DNA from: Chryseobacterium gleum
Lineage (GTDB): Bacteria > Bacteroidota > Bacteroidia > Flavobacteriales_D > Crocinitomicaceae
DNA length: 62,684 nt
Reading direction: 5' to 3'
Assembly: GCA_945897565.1 (NCBI GenBank)
Contig: CAMDFN010000012.1
Span: 1-62,684 of the forward strand
In this document: piece by piece, positions 34,906-45,686 of the stretch
How the letters are laid out: every line of letters begins with the position of its first letter
Position numbering within the stretch: position 1 is the first letter of the stretch
Position numbers and translations under genes: made by a program
Notes under the pieces: generated by a model
Databases searched by the model: none
What the model saw: only the letters and a program-made list of their open reading frames with translations
What the model was told of the DNA's origin: nothing

Positions 34906-35822
34906 GAACGAATTTGCTGTTCGTCTGCTTGCAGCTGAACTTTTAATGCGTCTAAACTTGCAAATTTTTGTTCGGAGCGAATGCGCTCATGCAAACTAAG
35001 CGAGAGGTACGCCTCGTAGATGTCAGCCTCAAAATCGAAGAAGTGCACTTCTATTTTGCGCGCTATCTTTGTCTCCTGAATTGTAGGCCTCCAGCCAATG
35101 TTCATCATGCCGTAGAGCACTGTGCCATTGTATTCACTAGACACCGCATAAACGCCATCGGCAGGCAATATCTTTTCGTTCTCTGTAAGTTGTACGTTGG
35201 CAGTTGGAAAGCCAATGCTGCGGCCATTTTGAAGGCCTCTCGAGACAAATCCGGAAACTTGATAGGCTTGCCCTAAGTAAGTATTTGCTTGCGCAATGTG
35301 GCCTTGCGTTATTGCTTTTCTGATTTGAGAAGAACTGATATACACTTCGTCAATTTGCTCGACAGGGATTTCTTTTACTTCAAACAAACCTTTGGCTTCA
35401 TAGCTGCGCAAAAATGCCAAATTGCCTTGGCGGTCATGGCCAAATTGGTGGTCATAACCAATAATGATACTATGGGCATTCAGCCCCTGGATGAGCACCT
35501 CTTCTACAAACTGGGCTGCGGTTTGCTGCGCCAATTGTTCATTGAATTCAAGCACCACCACATGGTCTAGGCCCAAGGCTGCAAGCCGAGCAAGTTTCTC
35601 TTCTTGAGTTTGGATAAGACTCAGTGGTTGGTCTGGAAAAAGAATGCGGCGTGGATGTGGGTGAAAAGTGAGCAAGACAGAAGCCAAACCTAACTGCTTG
35701 GCCTGTTTGCAAACCGTTGAAAGTATTTTTTGATGACCCAAATGCAGGCCATCGAAGGTCCCGATGGTGAGGACCGTTTTTTGGTGTTTAGGGAAAGTTG
35801 CTAGTTGCTTGTGCAGCTCCAT
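34884..35822 (-). CDS. ribF: Bifunctional riboflavin kinase / FAD synthetase
   Basis: The N-terminal nucleotidyltransferase domain has GTFDGLHLGHQKIL and IIGYDHQFGHDRQGNL; the C-terminal flavokinase has VSRGLQNGRSIGFPTANVQL and GVYAVSS. The enzyme phosphorylates riboflavin to FMN and adenylates it to FAD. At 312 residues it is full length. It shares its first base with the last base of queA, so the two are translated from one mRNA. Confidence 0.94.
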   Translation of the reverse strand: MELHKQLATFPKHQKTVLTIGTFDGLHLGHQKILSTVCKQAKQLGLASVLLTFHPHPRRILFPDQPLSLIQTQEEKLARLAALGLDHVVVLEFNEQLAQQTAAQFVEEVLIQGLNAHSIIIGYDHQFGHDRQGNLAFLRSYEAKGLFEVKEIPVEQIDEVYISSSQIRKAITQGHIAQANTYLGQAYQVSGFVSRGLQNGRSIGFPTANVQLTENEKILPADGVYAVSSEYNGTVLYGMMNIGWRPTIQETKIARKIEVHFFDFEADIYEAYLSLSLHERIRSEQKFASLDALKVQLQADEQQIRSYFLTMR

Positions 35823-36880
35823 TAGAGGATAAGCATGGCGTCTCCGTAAGAATAGAAACGGTACTTTTCTCTGACCGCTTCGTCGTATGCTTTGTGCATG
35901 AGTCCATGGCCCATAAAGGCGGAAATCATCATGAGTAAAGTAGATAGCGGCGTGTGGAAATTAGTGATCAAGCTATCTGCAATGCTGAATTCGTAAGGCG
36001 GGAAAATGAATTTGTTGGTCCAGCCTTCGTAAGGTTTGAGCATCCCGTCTGTAGATACGGAAGTTTCAATGGAGCGCATAGAGGTGGTGCCTATTGCACA
36101 AACTTTTCGCTTATGGCGCTTGGCATCGTTGACCATTTCAACCGCGCTTTGCGGAATAATGACCTGCTCGGAATCCATTTTGTGCTTGGTGAGGTCTTCT
36201 ACCTCTACCGAACGAAAGGTGCCCAGCCCAACGTGAAGGGTGAGTTCGGCAAAATTGATGCCTTTCAATTCTAAGCGCTTGAGCAATTGTTTGGAGAAAT
36301 GAAGGCCTGCCGTTGGGGCTGCAACTGCACCTTCTACGCTGGCAAAAACAGTTTGGTAGCGCTCTTCGTCTTCTGGTTCAACTTCTCTTTTGATGTATTT
36401 TGGAAGTGGCGTTTCGCCCAAGGCAGTAATTTTAGCTTTGAATTCTTCGTAAGGGCCGTCGAATAAAAAACGGAGCGTGCGGCCTCGAGAGGTGGTGTTG
36501 TCAATGACCTCAGCAACCAAAGAGTCGTCTTCGCCAAAATATAATTTATTGCCAATACGGATTTTGCGAGCGGGGTCCACAAGGACATCCCACAAAAGGC
36601 TCTCGCGGTTGAGCTCGCGCAATAAAAACACTTCGATTTTAGCGCCAGTTTTTTCTTTGTTGCCATACATGCGGGCAGGAAAAACACGGGTGTTGTTCAT
36701 GATCATGACGTCTCCTTCATTGAAGTAGTTGAGTATATCGCGAAACATTTTGTGTTCTATGAGGCCGGTTGAACGGTGCACTACCATAAGGCGGCATTCG
36801 TCGCGGGTTTCTTCAGGATAATTGGCGATTAATTCTTCAGGGAGATTGAAGTCAAAATCAGAAAGTTTCATTTTGCTCAT
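35822..36880 (-). CDS. queA: S-adenosylmethionine:tRNA ribosyltransferase-isomerase
   Basis: QueA moves the ribosyl part of SAM to preQ1 at position 34 of tRNAs, giving epoxyqueuosine. Family segments include [23 protein letters not shown] at the N-terminus, [52 protein letters not shown] and [15 protein letters not shown]. The length is normal. Two in-frame ATGs three codons apart are possible; the first is used. A good promoter lies 36 bases upstream. Confidence 0.94.
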   Translation of the reverse strand: MSKMKLSDFDFNLPEELIANYPEETRDECRLMVVHRSTGLIEHKMFRDILNYFNEGDVMIMNNTRVFPARMYGNKEKTGAKIEVFLLRELNRESLLWDVLVDPARKIRIGNKLYFGEDDSLVAEVIDNTTSRGRTLRFLFDGPYEEFKAKITALGETPLPKYIKREVEPEDEERYQTVFASVEGAVAAPTAGLHFSKQLLKRLELKGINFAELTLHVGLGTFRSVEVEDLTKHKMDSEQVIIPQSAVEMVNDAKRHKRKVCAIGTTSMRSIETSVSTDGMLKPYEGWTNKFIFPPYEFSIADSLITNFHTPLSTLLMMISAFMGHGLMHKAYDEAVREKYRFYSYGDAMLIL

Positions 36881-36915
36881 AGGACATTTTTTGAATCCCT
36901 TCTTTAAGGGGAGCG

Positions 36916-36947
36916 CAAAGATACAACATCAAGACCCCCGATGTCAA
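36916..36947 (-). promoter_or_regulatory. Promoter of queA-ribF
   Basis: On the minus strand TTG (36947 to 36945) is followed after 21 bases by TATCTTTG (36923 to 36916), a full match to the Bacteroidota -33/-7 pattern TTG-N19-21-TAnnTTTG. It lies between the end of the MBOAT gene and the queA start. A short hairpin (CCCTT-N4-AAGGG, 36897-36910) falls in the leader. Confidence 0.65.
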
Positions 36948-36965
36948 GTATTTATCCAACTATTT

Positions 36966-38627
36966 CTAGAATTGGAAATAAACAAAGGCTTTAAAGGTAT
37001 CAGATACCGCCTGATACATGACAAATACGGCAACAGCAAACGTAAGTGCCTGAATAGGCATTGGCCATTTTGAAAAAAACAAGACGGTTTGGTCTTTCCA
37101 TTTTTGTGGAAGCCAATGGCTTACAAATCCCAAGATAAGCAAGTAAAAAACCAATTGGAAATTGTTCCATACTTTCCACCAAGTGTCAACGGACCAATTG
37201 AATTGTTCGCTTACAACGGCTAGGAACTCCAACGGTTGATCCGACTCTGGTAAACGAAACCATATGCGGGTAAAGGTGATAAAAGTCAGTGTCAGAAAAA
37301 TCCGCCAGGCGCGAATGGGCCAATTGTTCGCATTTTCATACGGACTAATGCGCTTCCAGTAGTTGTAAAAGACCAATGCCGCACCGTTCATAGCGCCCCA
37401 TATCACAAAATTCTGACTGGCTCCGTGCCACAAACCACCCACTATCATGGTAATCAATAGGTTCAGGTCCCTTACTGCAAAAGTTCGGAAGGCCTTCCAA
37501 AATTGCCAAAGGAAAAGATAGAGCACCAACAGCGCACCATATGTATACCAGAGCTCTACCCAGCCAGTGATAAAATACAAAAAGCCTAGAATAATGGCGG
37601 TCATGATCGCCGTACCAAAAGTGCCTTTTTGGTTGCCTCCCAGCGGAATATACAGGTAATCGCGCAGCCAAGAACTCAAAGACTTATGCCAACGGCGCCA
37701 AAAATCGGCGACAGATATCGCTTTATAAGGCGAATTAAAGTTTTCAAGGAGTGTAAAACCCATCAGTCTTGAAACGCCGATAGCCATATCGGTATAACCT
37801 GAGAAGTCGGCATAAATCTGCAATGAATAGGCAAACATGGCAATGAGGCCCACAAAGCCAGGATACGCACCTGGTGCATCAAGCACTTTGTCAATGAAGT
37901 GAACGGCTATATAATCTGCAAAAATGAGTTTCTTGAGCAAACCTTTGCCAATCATCCAAAGCGACCACGAAAAATCGTACTTACTGAGCTGGTAGGGCGC
38001 ATGAATTTGCGGAATGAAATCGCGGGCACGCACAATAGGGCCTGCAATCAAGTGCGGGAAATACGTGACGTAAAAAGCATAATCAAAGAAGTTTTTGGCC
38101 GCTGGAATTTCCTTTCTAGAGATGTCTACGAGGTAAGAAATATTGTGAAACGTAAAGAACGAGACGCCAATGGGCACGAGTATTTTATCGACAAAACTGC
38201 CCTTTCCGAACCACTCGTTGCCAAGTACAGCAAATTGGTTCACCACATTGAAATCAGTGCCAAACTGTGCATTAAAGGCGTCGGTAAAAAAGTAGGCATA
38301 TTTGAAATAAAATAAACCCGCTAAATTGACAATCAGGCCCATTATCAAAAAGACCTTGCCAGCGCGTTTGCCGTAGTCCCGATGAATTCCTAAGCCAATT
38401 AGGTAATTGAACAACAGCATGAATCCTAGAAGCAATACAAAGTTTCCGGACGTTTTGAAATAGAAAAATAAACTGACTGCCGTCAAGAAAATGCTGCGCA
38501 GCAAATAGCGCTTATGGATCAGGACAAAAACAGCCATTACGGCCAAGAAAAACAGCCAAAAATCAAGTCTCGTGAACAGCAAGCTTTCTTGATGTTGCCA
38601 GGAAAATAGTTCGTGTATGCGATTCAT
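36966..38627 (-). CDS. MBOAT-family O-acyltransferase (AlgI/DltB-like)
   Basis: A polytopic protein of about 11-12 helices with MBOAT landmarks: FHNISYLVDISRKEI, YFPHLIAGPIVRARDFIPQI, NSPYKAISVADFWRRWHKSL, WLRDYLYIPLGGN and GGLWHGASQNFVIWG, whose His is the presumed active-site residue. AlgI-type members pass acetyl groups across the inner membrane to an exported polysaccharide. Two SGNH-hydrolase-like genes directly upstream on the same strand are the expected partners that complete the acetyl transfer in the periplasm. Confidence 0.9.
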   Translation of the reverse strand: MNRIHELFSWQHQESLLFTRLDFWLFFLAVMAVFVLIHKRYLLRSIFLTAVSLFFYFKTSGNFVLLLGFMLLFNYLIGLGIHRDYGKRAGKVFLIMGLIVNLAGLFYFKYAYFFTDAFNAQFGTDFNVVNQFAVLGNEWFGKGSFVDKILVPIGVSFFTFHNISYLVDISRKEIPAAKNFFDYAFYVTYFPHLIAGPIVRARDFIPQIHAPYQLSKYDFSWSLWMIGKGLLKKLIFADYIAVHFIDKVLDAPGAYPGFVGLIAMFAYSLQIYADFSGYTDMAIGVSRLMGFTLLENFNSPYKAISVADFWRRWHKSLSSWLRDYLYIPLGGNQKGTFGTAIMTAIILGFLYFITGWVELWYTYGALLVLYLFLWQFWKAFRTFAVRDLNLLITMIVGGLWHGASQNFVIWGAMNGAALVFYNYWKRISPYENANNWPIRAWRIFLTLTFITFTRIWFRLPESDQPLEFLAVVSEQFNWSVDTWWKVWNNFQLVFYLLILGFVSHWLPQKWKDQTVLFFSKWPMPIQALTFAVAVFVMYQAVSDTFKAFVYFQF

Positions 38628-38628
38628 A

Positions 38629-39900
38629 TCAATTGCGCAAATTTTGTAAACTAACGAGGTTTTTCTTAAACGCCTCGATCAATAATGTACCCTTGAGGTG
38701 GTAACCTGTTCCCGTAAAATGGACGTAATCGGCCTGCATGAGCCCAAAAGTTTTCCAAGTTTTAGATGAGCCGAGTTCCCCCATAATGCCGTAAAAGTCC
38801 CAGACTGCCATTTGATATTGCGCAGCAAGCTGATAAATAACTTCGCGTTGCCTTTCCGTGTTGCGATTGGGATATTTTCGCATGTAGTAGTCGTCGTTGG
38901 GAACAGTAAGGAGTATGGCGCAATTTGGATTGCTTTGCAGCACCTTCAAAATCATCTTTTCCAAGTTGGCTTTATATACAAGCGGATCAAAAGCCTCATA
39001 TTTGCAATGCGCATCGTTGGTGCCGACGGAGAAAATAAATAAATCGGGGGCACGCAATTGCAAATCTCGGTTGAAATTGGTGTTGGCCAAATAAGTAGGC
39101 AAACTAGCGCCGTTGATGCCAATGGCGGTGTAGGTAATGCCGGGTAAGTCGTTTAAAAACTCAAAGCCAAATAGTTCTAAAGAAAATGGAGCTGTGCTAT
39201 TTTTGCTAAAAAGGAGATCCAATGAATCTAGGTGGTCTGAAAAGCGAATCTCGGTAAAGCCCATTTCTGGAAAGTGGTTAAGGCTTGTCACCAAAAGTTC
39301 TTGGTCTCCGAAATTGAGCTCATATGGAAATGCTCCGGTGTTGTGATAGATCCGCAAGCGATCAAAAGGCGGTTTAACGAGTGTGCGTAGGTGCTTGAAA
39401 TTAATGATGACCAGAGAGTCTGCACAAGAGATTGCCGCACCACTAAGGCCATAGTCAAATTCTTCCGGCCGCTGATTGACACTCCGAAAACCCTGCCAGC
39501 TATTTGGCGACGAAAAATTATAATTTGTGGGGTTATTGGTATGGGCTAAACTGTAAGGAAACACCAAACCCCGCTCACCACTTAGGCCCGGCCAATTGGA
39601 TTGCAAAAACGTGCGAAAGTCGTGGGAATAAATATCGGCCTGTAAGTGAGAGCCGCCAATATGGTAAAAATTGAGCTTGCCTTGCCCAGTTTGAATCATG
39701 TCACTGAGTTGTTTGTTCAGGTGCAGCCAATTGGGGCTTTCGGTGCCAAAAAATTGAAATTGATTGCATTGCACCTCGATGAACGGATAATTTTTAGCGA
39801 TTTCTTTTTCTTCCATACTGAGCGAATCGTTATTGCACAGCTCTGGATGTTGTCCAAAAGCAAATAAGGGTAGCATGAAGAGCAACAACAAGCGTCTCAT
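38629..39900 (-). CDS. SGNH/GDSL-type hydrolase of an acetylation locus (1)
   Basis: The start at MRRLLLLFM gives a signal peptide ending in FGQ, and the ATG lies in an ATGA overlap with the upstream gene. Active-site blocks: FYHIGGSHLQAD with the nucleophile Ser (a Gly replaces the Asp of GDS), FSVGTNDAHC (block III with Asn) and DYVHFTGTGYH with the Asp and His. A beta-sandwich seems inserted between blocks I and III (about 145-240). It is probably a periplasmic O-acetyltransferase or esterase working with the MBOAT protein. Confidence 0.82.
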   Translation of the reverse strand: MRRLLLLFMLPLFAFGQHPELCNNDSLSMEEKEIAKNYPFIEVQCNQFQFFGTESPNWLHLNKQLSDMIQTGQGKLNFYHIGGSHLQADIYSHDFRTFLQSNWPGLSGERGLVFPYSLAHTNNPTNYNFSSPNSWQGFRSVNQRPEEFDYGLSGAAISCADSLVIINFKHLRTLVKPPFDRLRIYHNTGAFPYELNFGDQELLVTSLNHFPEMGFTEIRFSDHLDSLDLLFSKNSTAPFSLELFGFEFLNDLPGITYTAIGINGASLPTYLANTNFNRDLQLRAPDLFIFSVGTNDAHCKYEAFDPLVYKANLEKMILKVLQSNPNCAILLTVPNDDYYMRKYPNRNTERQREVIYQLAAQYQMAVWDFYGIMGELGSSKTWKTFGLMQADYVHFTGTGYHLKGTLLIEAFKKNLVSLQNLRN

Positions 39901-41348
39901 TGTTCGCCCCCCTTCTTGGACTGCCATGCTGAATAAGCAGCGCCAAAAGCTTCGTAAAAGTACTGTGAGGCAATGCTAGCACCTCTAGGGCTAAAATGTA
40001 CGTAATCTTTTCCGGCCAAACCCTGCGAAACCCAAGCAGGCATAGAATTTTTGCCGCCCATGGCCGCATATAAATTCCAGAATGTAACCCCGTTATCGGT
40101 ACACATTGTCTGCATGCGGTCTACGGTGTAAGGTAAATACGGGTAGGTTTCAAATACGCCGTCGTGTAAGCGAGACATGTCGCTGGGGCCAATCAAGATA
40201 ATGGCGGCATCGGGTACTAATTTTTGAATATAGTTGATCCTATTTTTCAAAGAGCTAATGTAATAGCGTACGCTGCTGCTGTCGCGAAAGGTATGAACGG
40301 AGTTGCCTCCAAATTGCAAAATAAATAACTTTGTGTTGGCCTCTCGGTGCATTTGTGCAAAAATACTGGCGTCAGAGGAGCTGAGGTCGTGGCCCGAAGA
40401 GCCGCGCATCGCGACATTATTGACCGCAACACCTACATCTCCATCTAAACTAAATCCTGTGAAAATTGGGCTCTTAGTGGAGGCGTAAACAAAACGCAAT
40501 TTGCCAGGTGTGTGGCCAAAACTGAGCGGTAAGACATGCTGCCCGCCATCGGCAACCAAGGAGTCTTCATGGATGAGTTTGTCGTTTTCGTAGATTTTCA
40601 CCGAACAAGGTTGATAACAACTATTGTAATAGCACCTGACCTGACTGTAGGTCCGGGCACGAGTAAATGCAGAAAGTGAAGGGGCGAGTTCTACCCAAGC
40701 TTCAGTCGGGACCTCCGCAGAACCACTGACCTCAAATGTAGCAGCCGACAACAGCGCACCATAGCGACGAGAGCTCATTTTTGGAGGCCAAAAAGCGGTG
40801 TAGCGCTTGAAGTTTGGCGATACTTTTTGCTTGAAACTTTGTGTGTTATATACGTTGTAGGCCGGAATAAAACCTGGGCCACTGCCACCAAATTGTTGTT
40901 GGATACGCTGGCGAATATAGCCGGTCATGCGGTCGCCCTCAATTTGGGAGTCTCCGTAGTGAAAAATACTGATTTTTTGGCCCTCTGCGGCCCCTTGAAG
41001 CGCAGTAAAAAAAAGGTGGAGTTTGGAAATGGCACTGCCGCTCATTTGCAGCGGATGAGCTGTCTCACTGGCCAATAATCCGCCTTCCGGAAGGCCGGTT
41101 TGGCCCGCGCTATTGCCGATGTGCTTGATCTCGTTGTTGATGTTGGTGGTATCGACAGCTGCAACAATTTTGTCGATGTTTTTCTTGACTTGTTTTTTAG
41201 CCACCCAGACGCGTTCGAGGGGTAAAAAGCGCCAATTGACGCCAAGCCATTTGACACCCTCTTCTGGTATGAGTGCACTAGGAATGCACAAAAGTGAGAG
41301 CACCAAGACTAAAAAAAGCAGAACTTTGTAGGGGCGTATTTGTTGCAC
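39897..41348 (-). CDS. SGNH/GDSL-type hydrolase of an acetylation locus (2)
   Basis: A GTG start gives an N-terminal membrane anchor (VLLFLVLVLSLLCIPSALI). The catalytic blocks are IFHYGDSQIEGDRM (Ser in GDS), LQFGGNSVHTF (Asn), ILIGPSDMSRL and DYVHFSPRGA (Asp and His). It is a paralogue of the next gene, with a similar inserted beta-rich region. It would act on polymer or acetyl-enzyme intermediates in the periplasm. A TATATTTG -7 element lies 16 bases upstream of the start. Confidence 0.82.
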   Translation of the reverse strand: MQQIRPYKVLLFLVLVLSLLCIPSALIPEEGVKWLGVNWRFLPLERVWVAKKQVKKNIDKIVAAVDTTNINNEIKHIGNSAGQTGLPEGGLLASETAHPLQMSGSAISKLHLFFTALQGAAEGQKISIFHYGDSQIEGDRMTGYIRQRIQQQFGGSGPGFIPAYNVYNTQSFKQKVSPNFKRYTAFWPPKMSSRRYGALLSAATFEVSGSAEVPTEAWVELAPSLSAFTRARTYSQVRCYYNSCYQPCSVKIYENDKLIHEDSLVADGGQHVLPLSFGHTPGKLRFVYASTKSPIFTGFSLDGDVGVAVNNVAMRGSSGHDLSSSDASIFAQMHREANTKLFILQFGGNSVHTFRDSSSVRYYISSLKNRINYIQKLVPDAAIILIGPSDMSRLHDGVFETYPYLPYTVDRMQTMCTDNGVTFWNLYAAMGGKNSMPAWVSQGLAGKDYVHFSPRGASIASQYFYEAFGAAYSAWQSKKGGEQ

Positions 41349-41399
41349 GGTAAAATATCTTGGGCAAATATAGTTCTTCTTTAGTCAAATTTTAAGCAT

Positions 41400-43370
41400 A
41401 TGGCCAACCAACTCGGCAACGAAAGCTCTCCTTATTTGTTACAACATGCCCAAAACCCTGTTCATTGGGTGGCTTGGTCCGAAGACGTCTTTGCGCGCGC
41501 AAAAGCCGAAGACAAAATGGTACTGATCAGCGTAGGCTATTCGGCCTGCCACTGGTGTCATGTCATGGAGCACGAGTGTTTTGAAGACGACGAAGTAGCT
41601 GCGCTCATGAACGCGCATTTTATCAATGTAAAGGTAGACCGCGAAGAGCGCCCAGATGTGGACCAAATCTACATGACGGCTGTTCAACTCATGACCCAAC
41701 GCGGCGGCTGGCCTCTCAATTGTTTTACGCTCCCCGACGGCAGGCCCATTTACGGCGGCACTTACTTTCCTAAGGACCAATGGATGCACATACTCAAATC
41801 TTTGGCGCATACTTATGCCAATGATAGAGTCAAGGCCATAGACTACGCCCAACAACTGCATGAAGGCATCCAGCAAGCGGAACTCATTGCCGCCCCGCAA
41901 GAAATTTCGGGCTTTGAAAAGGAAAGGCTCCATGAAATGGTGGTGCGCTGGGCCAGAAGTTTTGACACATTTGAAGGTGGCACCAACAAAGCGCCGAAAT
42001 TCCCGCTCCCGAATAATTGGGAGTTCTTAATGCGCTACGCAAAGTATTTCGATGAAGGAAAAATTGAAAAACAAGTGCGGCTCACGCTCGATAAAATGGC
42101 ATTTGGCGGAATTTACGATCAAGTTGGTGGCGGTTTTACGCGCTACAGTGTAGATGTATTGTGGAAGGTGCCCCATTTTGAAAAAATGCTCTACGACAAC
42201 GGCCAACTCATTGGCTTATATGCCAAAGCTTATGCACAATTTGAAACACCCCATTACAAAGATGTCGTTTATCAATCCTTCGATTTTTTAGAGCGCGAGC
42301 TCCTTTCAAACCTTGGTGCCTATTTTTGTGCACTCGATGCAGACAGCGAAGGCGAAGAAGGTAAGTTTTATTGCTGGACACCGAGCGAAATTGAGCGCTT
42401 ATTTGGCGCGCAAGCCGAGCGCGTGAAACGCTATTACCACATCAATCAAACCGGTCATTGGGAAGAAGGCAAGCACATCCCATTGCGCAAACATACCGAT
42501 GCTGCTTTTGCAAAAACAGAAGGGCTGACTTTAAGTGCCTGGTTGCAAGAAAAAGCGCAAATCAATGATACTTTACTCACCGAACGCAGTCGTAGAGTGA
42601 GGCCCGGCCTTGATCACAAACTGTTGGTGAGCTGGAATGCGATGACAGCAAAAGGCTTGCTCGAAGCTTATCGGGTTTTTGGCGAAGATGCGTTTATGCT
42701 CAGAGCCATCAAAATACTCACCTGGATTCGCCATACGCAATGGGATGGCAAACTCCTGTACCGTGTCAATACAAATGAGCAAAGAAGCGTACCCGGTTTT
42801 TTAGAAGATTACGCGCATACAATAGAAGCATTGAGTTTGGCATATCAGTGCACAGGTCAGCTCGATTTATTGGAATTTGCTAAAAATCTGACTCAAAAAG
42901 TAGCGGCAGAATTTCAGCATCCACAAAGCAAAATGTGTTATTTCACAGCTGCAGATTCAAAGCTGATCAGCAGAAACATGGAACTCCATGACAACGTGCT
43001 TCCAGCCAGCAATTCGGTTATGGCACATGCCTTTCTAACGATGGGTTTTTATTATCAAAACCAAGACTGGACAAATAGCGCCCAACAAATGCTTCAAAAT
43101 ATTTACGACGGCATGGAGACCTACGGTTCTGGTTATTCCAATTGGGGCTTGCTTTTATTGAGGCAACTTCACCCTGAAAAGCATTGGCATGTGCTCACCA
43201 ATGCAGCGCCAATGGAAGTTTTCAGAGCAACAAAAAAACTAGACTGCCTGCTTTCTTACCATCAAAGTTTACCCTGCTCCGAAATATACACGGATAGTGC
43301 TATTTCAGTATGTGAGTTTGGGAGCTGTCTTCGGCCAGTAGAAACCATAGAAGAAGCGCTGTCTTTATAG
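41400..43370 (+). CDS. Thioredoxin-domain protein of the YyaL/SPATA20 (DUF255) family
   Basis: The N-terminal 170 residues are the DUF255 thioredoxin-like domain, starting with [19 protein letters not shown] and holding the C-x-x-C motif in [11 protein letters not shown]. The remaining 480 residues form a helical toroid like those of glycan-processing enzymes ([35 protein letters not shown]). The 656-residue length is usual. There is no signal peptide. The biochemical role of the family is unsettled. It converges with the transketolase gene with one base between the stops. Confidence 0.9.
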   Translation: MANQLGNESSPYLLQHAQNPVHWVAWSEDVFARAKAEDKMVLISVGYSACHWCHVMEHECFEDDEVAALMNAHFINVKVDREERPDVDQIYMTAVQLMTQRGGWPLNCFTLPDGRPIYGGTYFPKDQWMHILKSLAHTYANDRVKAIDYAQQLHEGIQQAELIAAPQEISGFEKERLHEMVVRWARSFDTFEGGTNKAPKFPLPNNWEFLMRYAKYFDEGKIEKQVRLTLDKMAFGGIYDQVGGGFTRYSVDVLWKVPHFEKMLYDNGQLIGLYAKAYAQFETPHYKDVVYQSFDFLERELLSNLGAYFCALDADSEGEEGKFYCWTPSEIERLFGAQAERVKRYYHINQTGHWEEGKHIPLRKHTDAAFAKTEGLTLSAWLQEKAQINDTLLTERSRRVRPGLDHKLLVSWNAMTAKGLLEAYRVFGEDAFMLRAIKILTWIRHTQWDGKLLYRVNTNEQRSVPGFLEDYAHTIEALSLAYQCTGQLDLLEFAKNLTQKVAAEFQHPQSKMCYFTAADSKLISRNMELHDNVLPASNSVMAHAFLTMGFYYQNQDWTNSAQQMLQNIYDGMETYGSGYSNWGLLLLRQLHPEKHWHVLTNAAPMEVFRATKKLDCLLSYHQSLPCSEIYTDSAISVCEFGSCLRPVETIEEALSL

Positions 43371-43371
43371 C

Positions 43372-44334
43372 CTATATAATGATAGACTTGCGCGCAATTG
43401 CACGTTTAGCGGCTGCAACTACATCGGGCGTATCGATGTGATATTTCGTCATGAGTTCCATTGGTGTGCCCGACTCACCGAAAGTATCATTGACAGCTAC
43501 GTATTCTTGCGGTACGGGATACTGACGGCTCAATACTTGAGAAACAGCTTCGCCCAAACCACCGTTCATCATGTGCTCCTCTGCGGTAACCACACAACCT
43601 GTTTTGCCTACAGATTTTAAAATAGCGGCGGCGTCGAGTGGTTTAATGGTGTGCATATTGATGAGCTCGGCAGAAATGCCAATAGCGCGTAATTCTTTGA
43701 GTGCTTCTATTGATTTCCAGACCAAATGGCCACAAGCAATAATAGTGACGTCTGTGCCTTCTGCTAAGACATCTGCTTTACCAATCACAAATTCGGCATC
43801 AGGTTTCACAAAAATAGGCATAACAGGGCGGCCAAAACGCAAATAAACTGGGCCTTGATGTGCGGCAATAGCAATGGTGGCTTGTTTGGTTTGATTGAAG
43901 TCTGCAGGTACGATAACGGTCATGTTGGGCAACATGCGCATCATGCCGATATCTTCGAGCACTTGGTGTGTTGCGCCGTCTTCACCGAGTGTAAGACCGG
44001 CGTGAGAAGCACATATTTTCACATTCTTTTTGGAATAAGCTACAGACTGACGAATTTGGTCGTAAACGCGGCCAGTAGAAAAGTTGGCAAAAGTACCGGT
44101 GAAAGGAATTTTGCCGCCGATGGTCATGCCGGCTGCAAGACCGATCATGTTGGCCTCTGCGATACCCGCTTGAAAGAAACGCTCTGGGTGCGCCTTTTGA
44201 AACGCATCCATTTTTAGAGAGCCGGTCAGATCTGCGCAAAGTGCAACTACATCTGGGTTTTGCTCGCCAAGTACAGCTAAACCTTCGCCAAATCCTGAAC
44301 GGGTGTCTTTGTTTCCGAATACTTCAAATTCCAT
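43372..44334 (-). CDS. Transketolase, C-terminal subunit
   Basis: This half carries the pyrimidine-binding and C-terminal domains of transketolase: [15 protein letters not shown] with the ThDP-activating Glu, [32 protein letters not shown] [11 protein letters not shown], and [20 protein letters not shown]. It must pair with the N-terminal subunit encoded at 45686-46528 to transfer C2 units in the pentose phosphate pathway. The VWA gene lies between the two halves. Confidence 0.92.
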   Translation of the reverse strand: MEFEVFGNKDTRSGFGEGLAVLGEQNPDVVALCADLTGSLKMDAFQKAHPERFFQAGIAEANMIGLAAGMTIGGKIPFTGTFANFSTGRVYDQIRQSVAYSKKNVKICASHAGLTLGEDGATHQVLEDIGMMRMLPNMTVIVPADFNQTKQATIAIAAHQGPVYLRFGRPVMPIFVKPDAEFVIGKADVLAEGTDVTIIACGHLVWKSIEALKELRAIGISAELINMHTIKPLDAAAILKSVGKTGCVVTAEEHMMNGGLGEAVSQVLSRQYPVPQEYVAVNDTFGESGTPMELMTKYHIDTPDVVAAAKRAIARKSIII

Positions 44335-44336
44335 TT

Positions 44337-45686
44337 TTATAAAGTTAAATTAGTGATTTTAAGAGCTGTAATAGTGAATTTCTTTTCTTGGGTGTAGGTG
44401 CTTGAGCGCTGGTCTTTTTCGCGATAAACAAGCTTGAAATTGCCGGGTTGCAGTTTAATAGCGCCCATATTTTGGTTGAATTTGAGGTCGCAAACCCACT
44501 CCCACTGGCCAGGGGTGCGTTCGTAAAATACTTGGCCAACCATACCTTTTGCAGACTGATACACCAATTGACCAGCGGCGGCAATGTCGATACTCGTCAT
44601 TTTTGATTGTTCAATTTTGACTTCTTTGTAGGTGCGCGGTAGCGTCAAGACTTCCAACTGATAATTGCCCACCAAATACTTTTGGATATCTCCAAGTTGC
44701 TGTACATGCAGCGTTTTGTTGGAGGTGGTCTCTAAAATTCGCGTCTCTAAAATGGTGCCTTCTGGGCTTTTTACGGAGGTCACTTTGAGCTGCCCCTGGC
44801 CTGCCGCTAGCTGAATGGTATTGTGTGTGTGCGGAATGATGAAAATATTGTTTTTGGAAATTGGCGGCACGGTAGCCACGCGTAAATCGTAGCGCAAAGA
44901 GGGGTCGAGAACAAGCGTATCTGGCAAGCCTTTGCGGTTGAGTGTATGGACGAACGTGTATTTCAAATTGGAAGTGCCCGCTTCGTATAAGAACATACTA
45001 ACGTCTGTTTCGAGTGGTTTGGTCTCTACCGTATTGAGGTTGACCTGAACGGTTGTGTTTAAAAGCGCCTTAGACAAAATATTGGAGAGTACATTTTCAA
45101 ACGCAGCTTTGCTTTCGGCATCGGTGTAGCTGCCAATGCATTCAAATTTATCGAGGTAACTGAGATCCATGCCCAGACCAATGACAAAAGGCGTGACTTT
45201 GACCCCCTTATCTCGGAGTTTGCGTGCAACAATACAAGGATTGTTGTCGCAAGACTCTAAACCATCGGTAATCAAAATAATGAAATTGCGTGCGAGGGTG
45301 TCTGGGAAATCTGCAGCCGATGCCTCCAAAGAACGGGCAATTGGCGTGGCGCCTTTGGCTTGCAGGCCTTTGATCTTGTTTTTGATCGGGTCTATATTCG
45401 CAGGGCCAAAAGCCACTTCTAATTTGGTGTCTTGGCAGTCTTGAAAGGTATTGGTAACCATTGATTGGTGGCCATAAACCCGCAAGGCAAGCTCTAAATT
45501 GGGAACGCCGCGCAAACTTTCAACGCTTTTGCTCAGTACTTCTTTGGCGGCCGCCATGCGCGTTTGGTTATTCCAGTCGAGGTTCATGGAATTGGAGGCA
45601 TCCAAAATAAAAAGAATGCGCGTAGTGGTTTGGGCCCAGCCAAAACTGAAGTAAGTCAGTAATATGATTGCCCAAATTGCTTTCAC
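44337..45686 (-). CDS. Secreted von Willebrand factor A domain protein
   Basis: A signal peptide ([13 protein letters not shown]) precedes a VWA domain with an intact MIDAS: LDASNSM (D29, S31, S33), a Thr in GATPIARSL and Asp in [17 protein letters not shown] in this domain has a Cys pair. The C-terminal half has three or four beta-sandwich-like units. It is probably a periplasmic or surface protein binding a ligand through a divalent metal. Its start shares a base with the stop of the transketolase N-subunit, so all three genes are co-transcribed, although the function seems unrelated. Confidence 0.85.
   Translation of the reverse strand: MKAIWAIILLTYFSFGWAQTTTRILFILDASNSMNLDWNNQTRMAAAKEVLSKSVESLRGVPNLELALRVYGHQSMVTNTFQDCQDTKLEVAFGPANIDPIKNKIKGLQAKGATPIARSLEASAADFPDTLARNFIILITDGLESCDNNPCIVARKLRDKGVKVTPFVIGLGMDLSYLDKFECIGSYTDAESKAAFENVLSNILSKALLNTTVQVNLNTVETKPLETDVSMFLYEAGTSNLKYTFVHTLNRKGLPDTLVLDPSLRYDLRVATVPPISKNNIFIIPHTHNTIQLAAGQGQLKVTSVKSPEGTILETRILETTSNKTLHVQQLGDIQKYLVGNYQLEVLTLPRTYKEVKIEQSKMTSIDIAAAGQLVYQSAKGMVGQVFYERTPGQWEWVCDLKFNQNMGAIKLQPGNFKLVYREKDQRSSTYTQEKKFTITALKITNLTL

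Noticed and set aside
36881..36965. PreQ1 riboswitch before queA
   Set aside because: The leader has only a short CCCTT/AAGGG hairpin and no recognisable preQ1 aptamer core; queA consumes, rather than imports, preQ1.
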